From positions 74,010,949 to 74,074,948 of the forward strand of contig OZ020586.1 of assembly GCA_963971535.1 (NCBI GenBank): a DNA stretch of 64,000 nucleotides. The letters are read 5' to 3'. Below the pieces are notes generated by a model. That model saw only the letters and a program-made list of their open reading frames with translations. It searched no databases and was not told where the DNA came from. Both the position numbers and the translations under genes were made by a program. Shown one piece after another: positions 1-11,500 of the stretch (its first letter is position 1; every line of letters starts with the position of its first letter). This DNA is from Notolepis coatsorum. Its lineage: Eukaryota; Chordata; Actinopteri; Aulopiformes; Paralepididae.

Positions 1-663
1 TCCAATCAGGTGATCTTCTTCTCGTGTATGGGCTGGTTTCTGCAGCCCCAGGGGGGGCCAGTGGCCCCCGTTGTGCAAGTCAGGGGTCTTTGGTCAGACC
101 AACTGTTCTCTGCTGTAATCTGTTCAGTGAGGTGTGGCCTGCTGTGACCACATTCACATCATTGTCCTGTTATCCTGAGAGTTTACAGTCAACCAGAGGT
201 CCCCACACTGAGCGTGGGAAGATCTAATCATTCAAGTATACTAAGGCATTATTTGAATGAACTATTATCACAGATATTTGCAGTTTCAGTGATAACCCAA
301 CAGTCTGCTTGTCTCTTATTCTGTAATTGTATGGATTTAAACAGTTCTCAAGTGGGGGGTTGACTCCTGTGGTTACCCAACTGTCTTCAAGACTCTCCTT
401 GAATGTGTCACAAACAGTTTAGCATAATGGGGGTTGGTGATCACCCCTTAGTCAGCTGTTCAAACCACGTTACTCTAACAATGGCTCCCATTATGTTTTT
501 GCATAGTTACCTTACACAGACACATTTGTTATGAAATGCCAGTCAATGTTACAACAGGGGCTATGCTGTAGATTTCTCTTGTTCTACTTGATTGTAATGG
601 CGCTGTGGTGGGGATTGAGGTGTGGGGTGTTTGGGGGACTGGCTGTTCCGGGGGGCTTCACAT
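1..663 (+). other. Unassigned intronic sequence
   Basis: Must be intron of the transporter (or upstream of it). I saw no exon resembling the region before TM5 and no clear repeat. Confidence 0.5.
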
Positions 664-863
664 GCTTTCGAGCAACACTGTACTTATTGTACTTATTGTA
701 TACCTATTCTTATGTCAGCAATTTCTACATTGCACTACTTTTATTGTCTTTTTATACCTATTCTTATGTCTGCACTTTAAAATATGCTTATGTTCATTTT
801 ATGCTTTTTGCTGTGAAGCACTTTGAGCTGCAATCCATGTATGAATGGTGCTATATAAATAAA
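664..863 (+). mobile_element. L2-like LINE 3' tail
   Basis: GCTGTGAAGCACTTTGAGCT and GGTGCTATATAAATAAAG leading into (TTA)n is the standard end of a fish L2-like LINE. Confidence 0.65.
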
Positions 864-963
<100 letters not shown>

Positions 964-1494
964 GTTTCACTAGAACATTTTCAACTGGACTGAAAAATAC
1001 CTCCTTCCCGCCAAGCTGAGGGTGAACATTTGCTGTTGGTCACTGTTTACATTCTCTTCTCTTTCTTTTCTTTCTTCTCCCTATTTCTTCTCTTTTGCTC
1101 CTCCACTGACAATTTCTGTCTAGCCACGCTTTCCTATAACACAGATCTAAGTAATATGAAAAATGTATTAGAATTCTAACTAGACTCTGGAATGTGATTT
1201 TCATTTACTTGACATGATGCAAATGCATTTATGGTTTAACTTTATATATTTTATATAATTGAAATGCTGGGAATGAATAAAGTAGAATCTTAAGCAGAGC
1301 ACAGCCTGTCGATGCTCTACAAGTCAAAAGTGTAGGGTATACAAGGTTAAATCATGTAAATCAGGCTATATGTACATGTATGTGTAAATAAAACGATGAA
1401 ATAACATTGGAATATTTGACCATGTTCATAAGTAATATTATATTACCACATTAAGAGGTTATGGGAGGATTTGTCAACTCTGTCAGCTTACACG

Positions 1495-1890
1495 TCAACA
1501 CCGCCAAAGAGATAAAAACCTGACAGTGTTGACGTCTGACGGTATCAACCTTGGGCTACGCAGGCTCAATGGCTGCCATACACTGGCACCAGGCACACAT
1601 CACACTACACAATGGCTGAACGGCTCAGGAGACAGGGATTGATATCAGCCAATTATTACGTGGCCTTGATGTCAGAGACCTGATTAGGAATTTGGCCAGG
1701 AACGTCGGGGAACCCCATACTCTTTGCGATAGGAGTCCTGGGTTCTTTAACTACCGAATTCAGTCAGGACCTCGGTTTAGCGTCTCATCCAAAGGACGGC
1801 ACTCGCAGCTATACGGTGTCCCTATCACAGGCTCAGACTGGTGATCTTCCGATCATGAGTCCAGTGCTCTATTCATGTAGCCATGCTGCC
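1495..1890 (+). repeat. Possible old interspersed repeat
   Basis: TCAGGACCTCGGTTTAGCGT followed by TCATCCAAAGGACGGC resembles a sequence I remember as scattered in fish genomes. It is degraded and the family is not known to me. The stretch 964-1494 shows nothing. Confidence 0.3.
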
Positions 1891-2177
1891 GGAAATATTT
1901 TAGTCCTTTTTTGAGGTCCTCTAAATATGTCTTTACATTTTGTTTGCTGGACGAAAGCACTCAATCTAAAATACATTCTAGCAGCCTCTATACCTCTCTG
2001 TTTCAGTCCTGTTATCATCAACAGACTGTTTCTGTGCCTGTGACGAGTGAGCCGATACAGTCTGCTAGGTGCACGAGCCTCTACCGCTGAACAAAATTCA
2101 GATCAAACGTTCAGACTATAGACATTGCAGATCAAATATGACTCAAGATCCAGCAATAGCATTGCAATCTTACCATT

Positions 2178-2628
2178 TTTTCTATATTTTCTCCCATCCC
2201 AATTTCGTATCATCCAATTCAACCCTCCCCTGTCACGAACGCTGTTTCTTGCCTCCCACAAGCCGGCTGCAATGTGGACTAAGTCATACATAGCACAAGT
2301 TCCCTCCGGTACTTGAGGTAACAGCAGTCGCATCTTTTCACCTGCGCAGCTCGATCTCTCAGTGGCGAGGAGTAACACGTGGGAGGCTCACGCTGCCCCC
2401 GACACTTCCTGATTCTACTGCGCAGGCGCATCAACCGACCTGTAGGAGTCGCTGTCCACAACGCCCGATCCCCACCTATCAGTTTCCCACCCCCTAATAC
2501 GGCCAATGTGTATTAGTATGAACGACCAGCTAAACTGAAAGCAATGTGGAGCGCTGGGCTCGAACAGGCGAGCCCAGCGTCTCCACATTTGTGGCGAGTG
2601 CCTTGCCCACTACGCCACGTAGCCGCCC
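2178..2628 (-). mobile_element. tRNA-derived SINE, copy 1, with 17-bp target duplication
   Basis: ATTGCAATCTTACCATT is at 2161-2177 and 2629-2645. On the minus strand the head GGGCGGCTACGTGGCGTAGT, box B-like CTGTTCGAGCCC and a long body end in an A-rich tail. Confidence 0.92.
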
Positions 2629-2930
2629 ATTGCAATCTTACCATTAAAAATGTTGTCAGAAAATATTTTAAGTTCAACTTTAGGTAGAAAAGAGAAGACT
2701 TACGGACAAACCACCATCTTCTACACACGTTTTTATCGAGATCTCTTCTACCTAACTGCAGCGATTGTGCAATTCTGAATGGCTGGTTTCAAGAGGGAGG
2801 GTTCTTGTCACATCTGAAGTGCAGAAAAGTCACAAGGCACATATTTAACATGTTGTCAATGTTGGAACAACCCCTCATTATGTAAAACCAATTAAACACA
2901 GGAAAAGGCCATTTTCACAATAGGTCCTCT

Positions 2931-3063
2931 TTAATATCCCTCCAGGCTGTGTATGTGACCGCCACGTTTCCCTACCTGGTGTTTATACATTAATATCCTT
3001 CCAGGCTGTGTATGTGACCGTCATGTTTCCCTACCTGGTGTTTATACTTTAACATCCTTCCAG
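2931..3063 (+). repeat. Two decoy copies of the exon-a acceptor and 5' edge, 59-bp tandem period
   Basis: A polypyrimidine tract, CCAG and the first 36 exon bases occur at 2931-2981 and again at 2991-3040, before the real copy at 3051-3099. Exon-start positions 2946, 3005 and 3064 are exactly 59 bp apart. Read in the exon frame, both upstream copies meet TAA after 15 codons, so use of either acceptor would truncate the protein. Only the third copy runs on into the exon. Confidence 0.9.
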
Positions 3064-3174
3064 GCTGTGTATGTGACCGTCACGTTTCCCTACCTGGTGT
3101 TGACCATCTTCCTGATCCGTGCCCTCACTCTCCCCGGAGCTACAGATGGACTGATGTACCTTTTCACTCCTCGT
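3064..3174 (+). CDS. slc6a18: slc6a18-like exon a (TM5)
   Basis: Begins [13 protein letters not shown] and ends LFTPR. Acceptor CTTCCAG at 3057-3063, donor GTGAGT at 3175; both boundaries are phase 0 and the exon is 37 codons. It is the third of three tandem copies of its own 5' edge (see 2931-3063). Confidence 0.9.
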
Positions 3175-3251
3175 GTGAGTATACGCTAGGGGTGTAACTG
3201 TAACGGTACACGTATTCGTATCGAACCATTTCGGGACGGGACCTTCGGTTC

Positions 3252-3347
<96 letters not shown>

Positions 3348-6300
3348 CTCTCTCTCAGTGTGTGGGGAGATATTGGTGCTAGATTGAGAAGGGGCTGTCT
3401 CTCGGAGTGAGATCAAATTAATTAAAGTTTATGGCATATAGAACGGACATTCATACACAGCAACATGCTTCCGAACAAGGTGTGATAAACATGAAGCGAT
3501 ATCTTTTCCTTGTCATGAAACGGGAAATAGTCATCAAACCTGCTTCTGTCTCTATTCAATATCTACAACTTTTACCCTGAGGGATGATCTACAATAAAGT
3601 GCTAAAAACTGAAAAGTAGGCTACTTACATTCTTGACGCTAGAACTCCCAAAATAGCGTTAGCATAAAAAAAGGAGGTAGGCCAGCTGTAGTTTACAACT
3701 ATCCGTCATGCAGCGCATTCAGGCCCATGCGAGAAGTTTTTTCTTTTTTACCCCTCAGTGGGAGACTCATGAATGGTGTGGCTGGATTCCGCCACTCAAA
3801 TCAAATCAAATCAAATCAAATGTATTTGTAAAGGCTGCAATCACATGTCAATGTCCCCATGGGCTGGACAAGTCTTCTTTAAACAAGTCAAGAAGAAACA
3901 TCACAATAAATCAAGAACAAAAAACCCATCATGAAATCCAAAACAACACTCCCAGACATACCGCAGCGAAGTTAAGGAAAAACTCACAAAAAACCTACAG
4001 TAGAAATAGGAAAAAAGCACCACAGGCCATATGGAGGAGAGAAGCACTAGTATGAAAATAGGATACAGGCTAAATGTCCAAGTTCAAGTTCAAGTTCTTT
4101 AATAGTTGTCATACAGAAGTACAGAATACTTTCATACAAAATGCTTCTTACTGTTACGCTCCAGAGACTGTACTAGACAAGATAGTATTCAAATAACATA
4201 ATAACATAATATAGCATGAATTTAGAAGAAGAAAATGAGGTCACAGTGTTCGGTATGGACATATGTACAATGTTCTGAGTTACCATATAATATACAATAC
4301 ACAATACTATGCAGTGTACTAATGTACAGTACTATCTAGTGCAAAGCAGAAATGGGATGAGGTACAATTTTAGGTACAATTTACAGTAAGGTGTACGAGT
4401 TGTAGTGCAATCCTTCATCCATAAATATAAAGTGTGGGGAGTGGGTGCTACAGTGTGTTTGTTTAAAGTGGGTGTGTGCTATAAGTGTGTGGAGTGGGTG
4501 CTACAGTGTGTTTGTTTAAGTTTAAGTTTAAGTTTAAGTCAAGGCTCAGACTCAGTTATTCTTCTCTCTCTCCGTCACTTGTCCCTCAGTGGGAGTTTCT
4601 CTTGAATCCCCAGGTGTGGCTGGATGCCGCCACTCAGATCTTCTTCTCTCTCTCCGTGGCTTTCGGAGGCCTCATCGTCTTCTCCAGCTACAACCCCCCA
4701 GAGTAAGTAACACATTATAAACTAGAACGGGACTCCGAAATATGCAACGCACCTCATTATAGCACGCATCAAGCTATAGACTGGGGAGAGACGGTGTATC
4801 GCTGTGACAGGTGGGAGTCATGGTTAGCCTACTGTACTATACCCTCTTTGCATTTTGGCTTTAAAAATAGGGGTTTAAAAATGTATAATAACTAATATCC
4901 CGGTTAAGACCATAGATGGGACATTTTGGATTATAGGGATGTAACTTAATAGAAACGCTGCCCCTTCCACTCTTAACCTGTTCCACCCCTCAGGGTCGGT
5001 ACCGACCCCAAAATGACATTATGATCATAGATCCATATTTTTCAGAGTGATGCAAAAAAATTTGCGATTTTAAAATCAAACGTTTTCAAGTATTAACATC
5101 ACTAACATGTCACAAAAGCATGTAGAATGTATATTATCATCAATACGTTAGTTTAGCAATAGGTTAAAAGTGTCATTATATCGTTTTATGTTTTCGATTT
5201 GCTGAAGTCTATTCCAAGACGGCGATCATTTTGGAAAATTTGAATCATGGGAATTGTAGTTTTTTGTGGCCATTCTGTCGAGGGGATGCATAGCTGTGGA
5301 TCAGCGTTGGAATTTTGCCGAACTACACTTCCTGGCAGATACTATGGGGGTTTAAAGTTCAGCGTTCTGAATGAATAATATCAATAACTGTTATTATTCG
5401 GGATAATAAGCCACAAAAGGTAACGTTTTTGACAAATATTGAAACGCAGTTAGTTTCTCCTCCCTATTGTTAGCATGTAGCAATAATTAGATCTGAAATT
5501 AGTTTCAAAATGGTTGCACTGTGGTGAAAATAAAAAGGTACAGTAAATTACAGTAGATATCATTATCTGTTCTTATGCACGCCTGGTGATACTAAATCCA
5601 AATTGAACTCGGGCATTTGAAAGATAATATATGTATATATATATAAATGTGCGAATTGGCTATAATAAGGTAATTTATAAGCATCTGTTCTATATTCTAT
5701 AATAATATTTCAAATTGCATTGGTCCGGATGGGAGAATTCAGTACTGTATCTACAGAACCTTCGGTTTTATCATCTTCCCTTTATTAATTTCCTTAGATT
5801 TTTTTTACACCTGATCTCAAGAGGGTACTGAACAACATCAGTGGCAGTTTTTTAAGTTTGGTCATTATTATCATGGTGTTATTCACTGTCAAAGATGCAA
5901 AGAAAAATCATAATTCATATTCTCCTTTGTTTCATCACAATTTAAGCAAGCCTAGTAATAGACACAATATTTCTGACACTGTGAATACATTCCCTGAGGT
6001 CCATATATGTACCTAGATAACAAGAATATGCAAATAGCCCTTGTAGAAGTGGAGCAATATTCCATTTACCTAGGTATATATTTTATGCGGATTTTCACAT
6101 TGTGTGAAACCCTTAGACATCTATCATTCTGCCCTCAGATGTATTACTGGTAATAGCTATGGTACTTGCCATTGTATCCTGTATGATAAGGTGGGTTGGT
6201 CTTCTCTGGCAGAGAACATTGGTCTCATGTACTAAAATGTAAAAAAAAATTTACTAAAAAATTAAACAAACCTTTGTCTTTTACTATCATGCACCTCTCC

Positions 6301-7179
6301 ACCAAATAATCTTCCTTGCCTATATTACTACCTACTATACTAATGTCTTTACTACTATGCACTCAACACTCTAGCAACCAAGTTGCAACACTGTTTGACA
6401 AAATGACTAAATGTAAACATTTGAATGTATTTCTAATATGTATGTTCTATGTATGTTCTATGTATTTATATGTATGTGCTATGTATTTCTGTGTATTTCT
6501 GTGTATGTTCTATGCATTGCTATGTATTCTTAAGTATGTTCTATGTATTTCTCCACCAGTAATGACTGTGAGAGGGACACCATTGTGGTGGGACTGATAA
6601 ACAGTGCTACATCTCTCTATGCATCCATCTCCGTCTTCTCCATCCTGGGGTTTAAAGCCAAAACCAACTTCAACAACTGCCTGGACAGGTGCGTACGCTA
6701 ATGTCACATGGGTTCGATTTAACCCTTTCACTGCCGCACTACAGAAGGTTAACCCTTTACTATCACACTACCGACGGGTAGTAAAGGGTTAACCTTCTGT
6801 AGTGCGGCAGTGAAAGGGTTAAAGGGTACATTGACATTTGTATTATTTATTTGGCAGTGGTGGAATACGTATTTTTATCAAATAAATCATACATCTCACA
6901 GCATTTTATTCTGTTCTCAACAGCAACATCTTAGTTCTGACCAACCAGTTTGACATTGAAGACCAGAAGATAACAGTGGAGAACTATGAGCAGTGGTTTG
7001 ATTATTATAACACAACACACTACGATGAAGTCTCCAAATTGCAGCTGAAAACCTGTGATCTACAAACGTTCCTCGGCCAGGTAATTAAAACATTTTGAAC
7101 AGCATGATTTAGAACTTTCATGATTTTTTAAATTATGAACTTTCTTTGATTTTCAATGTAATAAACAAATTATTATTAG

Positions 7180-7212
<33 letters not shown>

Positions 7213-8481
7213 GGTGCGGCTAGGTAGTGTTGAGGTCTAGCACTAGAATGACAGAGGAGATACGTGGTAGTCTACACCCTCCCCAGAATGACAGTAGACC
7301 AGGAAGGGAATTGGCTTAATGACTAAATTGGGGGATGGTTGAAAAGCTAAAAAATTAAATATTATTTTTATTTTTATCAATAATAATAATAATCATAAGA
7401 ATCATCATCAACATCATCATCCCCCAGAGTGCATCGGGTACCGGCCTGGCATTCATCGTGTTCACCGAGGCCATAATCGAGATGCCAGGCTCTCAGGTTT
7501 GGGCCGTGCTGTTCTTCGTCATGCTCTTCAGCCTGGGTCTCTCCACTATGTTTGGCAACTTGGAAGGCGTCCTGAACCCCCTCAGAGAGCTGCACATGGT
7601 GCCCCGCTGGATTCCCAAAGAGCTGTTCACAGGTACCTGCAACACCGCTCTGATTCTTATAGGTAACCTGCAACGCCGCTCTTATTCCTATCCCAGGTAC
7701 CTGCAACGCTGCTCTTATTCCTATCCCAGGTACCTGCAACGCCGCTCTTATTCCTATCCCAGGTACCTGCAACGCCGCTCTTATTCCTATCCCAGGTACC
7801 TGCAACACCGCTCTTATTCCTATCCCAGGTACCTGCAACACCGCTCTTATTCATCCCAGGTACCTGCAACACCGCTCTGATTCTTATAGGTAACCTGCAA
7901 CGCCGCTCTTATTCCTATCCCAGGTACCTGCAACACCGCTCTGATTCTTATAGGTAACCTGCAACGCCGCTCTTATTCCTATCCCAGGTACCTGCAACAC
8001 CGCTCTGATTCTTATAGGTAACCTGCAACGCCGCTCTTATTCCTATCCCAGGTACCTGCAACGCTGCTCTTATTCCTATCCCAGGTACCTGCAACGCTGC
8101 TCTTATTCCTATCCCAGGTACCTGCAACGCTGCTCTTATTCCTATCCCAGGTACCTGCAACGCTGCTCTTATTCCTATCCCAGGTACCTGCAACGCTGCT
8201 CTTATTCCTATCCCAGGTACCTGCAACACCGCTCTTATTCCTATCCCAGGTACCTGCAACACTGCTCTTATTCATCCCAGCAGGCCAATTTAGATTAGAT
8301 TGGATTAGATTCAAACAATGGTGGAAGAAGTACACAGTACCTTTACTTACGTAAGTAAATGTAGAAATACCCAGATAAATAAGCACTCTGATAAAAGTAA
8401 AAGTCCTCCATTCAAATTCGACTTAAGTAAAAGTAGAGAAGTATTTGCTATTGAATGTACGTAAGTATCTAAAGTAAAAGT

Positions 8482-8519
<38 letters not shown>

Positions 8520-11500
8520 CATTGATTCATTGATTCATTGATTCATTGATTGATTGATTGATTGATTGAAAACTTTATTAACAGATTGCAGAATGGGTAC
8601 AGTACAGTACAGTACAGCTCAAAACATACAATTGTTAAGGGGATGCAGACCAGAGAAAGACTTTCGTCTTGTTTACATCAGGGTCCCCCATTTTCAATTC
8701 ATCATAACATATATGACATACATGACATAAAGATAGACAGTACTGCTACATCTATACATTTATGACATACCAGACTTGCAAATACAGTACTGTTTGTGAA
8801 AAGAGTCCAGAAAAGAGAGTATATACATTTGACGTAATAACTGTACATTGGAGGAGGTTGGGTAGGTGGGGTGGGGTTGGGGGGGTGGGGGGGACTGTAC
8901 ATTGGAGGTGGTTGGGGGGGGGGGGGGGGGGGGGTTTGGTAGGAGGGGTGGGGGGGTGGGGGACACTGTACAACTGTACAAGCAAAACTGTACATTGGAA
9001 TATTGACAAAACCATACTTGGTCATTTACTGTACATTGGCGGGGGTTGTGTTAGGACATTTACAGGGGCCAGTTTCAAATTGCAGTCTCCCGTAGGTGTT
9101 CTTTGAGAGTGTTTTTGAAAGTGGGTAGTGATTCACATTCCTTTACAGCTTTGGGTAGGGCGTTCCACATTGATGTGGCATAATTGCGAAATGTGTTTAG
9201 TCCCTTGTTTGAGCCGAATCTGGGTTTAACATGATTTGTGGAGCTCCCTCTGGTGTTGTGATCGTGGTATTCACTGACCTTTGGGAAGTATTTTGACATG
9301 TACATGGGTACCTTGGTCGTGTAGTGTATCTTGTAGACCAGGCCCATTGCAAGTTGCTGTACTCTGTCGTCTACTCTAAGCCATCCTAGGTTGTCAAAGT
9401 GGGCAGGGGTGAGGTGGGTTCTAGGAGTAAGGTCAAGCAGTAGTCTGACCAGTTTGTTTTGAGATGTTTGTAATTTTGTTTTTAGCGCCTTTGAGGTGCA
9501 AGCATAGTCGTAGTACCCTTGAATGAGTGCTCCTGCCAGAGTCTTCAGGGTATTCTTGTTTACCAGTGAGGAGATCCGGTACAAGAATCGAGTTCGTTGG
9601 TTGACTTTTTTTATTACATTGGATGCCATTTTGTCACAGGAAAGATTTGCCTCTAGGATGGAACCCAGGTAGGTAATTTCCTCTTTCCTTGTGACAATAT
9701 TGTCACCCACTGTAACTGAGAAGCCGTCGGTCTTGCTGAGTTTGTTATTTGAACCGCATGCATTCTACGTTTGTGTATTCCAGTGCTTGGGAGCATTCAA
9801 GCTTCGATCCATTGACCTCTATAGGTTATGTTAAAGTGGTATGTGGTCCAGTTATGCTGCTCTGATTACGACAGGCTTCAAATGTGAAAGTATATACTCT
9901 TCATAAATTTTTGCCATGTTTTCTATGCAAAATCTTTTTCTTCAAAGTATCTAGTACCTGATGGGTTCAGATAAATGTAGTGGAGTAAAAAGTACAATAT
10001 TTACTGTTGTGAAGGGCCAGATTAAACCGAATATATATATTTATTTATATATATATATTTAATTGTATTTGTATATTCTCTAATATTCCCTGATATCCCT
10101 TGTATATTCCTTGTACAATATGCATTGAATATCCATTCTAGCCTACTGAACATCCCATAATAGTCTCCATTCTACTATTGGTCGAGACCTTGGTGCCAGG
10201 ATGCCATACCCCTCAGACCCAGTTCAAACGTACCGCTCGACATGTACGAACAAGTCCTAGTTCCGCGTAGGAATTTGGCTACCGCACCACTAATGGGACT
10301 ATTTGTTCATAGTGCGTATATATACTGCGCTACTAAAGTAGGACTTTCTTTTCAGTCCAGTTTCTTACCCTCCAATAGAGTCACAGACGTAAAGCCTCCC
10401 CGCGACGCCACGTGTGGGAGTAAGGCCAAGTTCGGCCTACCATCGGTATTGAGACATCGTGTATATTAATATTTGAATAGTCATATTTGGCACTATATCG
10501 TCGAGTTGGACGTAGTCTATTAAGCTAATAATAGTCTGTTAATATATAGTGCTTCGTGCGGTGAGAATACTACCGTAGTCAGTACCCCATCGTTTCGGGC
10601 AGAGAACTGGCTGCTTACCCAGGGTGGTTGACCCTATGTGAAGCTGCACCCGAGGAGCCCCAGAGCCGACGAGCGAGTGGACCTGTATACCGGATTATTC
10701 TACCGACGACAGCCCGCCTTCCCAGGCACGGATTATGCTTTGGATACTTTGATTATTCCATGGATAAAGACCCCCGACACTGCCGTGTGTTGGAACCCCC
10801 CCCCCTGGAGAGGACGCAAGGTGAGGAGACGCTCTGCAAGACGAGGTCTCTTCACGTCTCTCCCCCGTGGACCGGAGAGAGCCGGCCCACAAAGAGTCCA
10901 CCTGCTTTCATCTGTGGTCCAAGGATCGCCGGCGCATTGAACGGCACTACAGTGGGTTCACCTGGGATACCCTTGGCCGGACGAGGCAGCTGGATTCTAC
11001 CCCCCCCCCCTCCTACTCCTGTCGGCTTACAAGCGACCGGATTAACCCCCTCTAGTGTATCCAGCCTATAATCATTAAAGTATCATTGCTGTTATTCCTT
11101 AACTATTCCAGGTCGTATATTTACCACCTGCGCCTTCAGAGATTGGACATTTTCTATTGATATACCGACGAATACTCCTTGCCATAAAAGTGCATACTAT
11201 TTCAATTCATAAATGTAATTAAGTGATTAAGTGTTTATTCTACACACCATCGCTGTGTAGGAAATAAAGACCTGTTTCTAATTCGTACATTTGTGTTGGA
11301 TCCGTTTCATCTACGTGAGAGTGTTCATGATAATATATTTATGCCGTGTACTGGGTGGCCGAATATTAAGTACAAAGGTAGTGGTAGTAAGTATCATATC
11401 TAGTAATACAGTCAGGGAATTGTACCCCTCAGTTACAATTGGTCCTTCGAGCCGGATGGTAATTAGTGTAATATTAATATAGTGTTATTAATATTGAAAT

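Larger units (their letters stand above)
3735..4580 (+). repeat. Ghost tandem copy of exon-b acceptor and 5' half, split by LINE tails
   Basis: 3735-3797 has a strong polypyrimidine tract, CCCCTCAG, TGGGAG and GGTGTGGCTGGA-TCCGCCACTCA, matching 4583-4637 at the true exon. It lacks CCCCA before GGTGTGG and has a 2-nt shorter segment, so the frame is broken. 4551-4577 (ACTCAG...TTCTTCTCTCTCTCCGT) matches the next exon part (4632-4656). The material between is LINE tails. I infer that a tandem duplication came first and a transposon then split the first copy. Confidence 0.75.
8485..9760 (-). mobile_element. 5'-truncated non-LTR retrotransposon (L2/CR1/Rex-like)
   Basis: 3' tail (CAAT)n on the minus strand (8484-8577), a 3' UTR, then the end of an RT-type ORF. 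The related hAT copy at 44.78 kb reads straight across the site (AAAAGTATG/CATTCTACG), which fixes the insertion at 8484/9761 with ATG repeated on each side. Part of its 3' UTR also occurs at 28240-28380. Confidence 0.8.

Noticed and set aside
2178-2628. True tRNA genes at the SINE heads (also 20143, 21156, 22578, 30791, 39547, 45313, 47035, 49663)
   Set aside because: A and B box-like motifs are present, but the acceptor stems do not close and each is joined to a SINE body and tail.
4614-4702. Alternative start of exon b at 4614 after CCCCAG
   Set aside because: It would delete WEFLLNPQ; starting at 4590 restores the spacing FTP-(11 residues)-LD known from SLC6A18/19.
7633-8280. CRISPR-like array (also considered for the other arrays)
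   Set aside because: The repeats are contiguous without unique spacers, and the genome is eukaryotic.
7377-8386. Repeat proteins [11 protein letters not shown] / [10 protein letters not shown]
   Set aside because: Antisense reading of the 33-bp minisatellite.
10242-11071. Small proteins inside the LTR (75 and 147 codons), repeated at 17163-17968
   Set aside because: They occur in both LTRs, the length changes between LTRs alter one of them, and nothing resembles a known domain.
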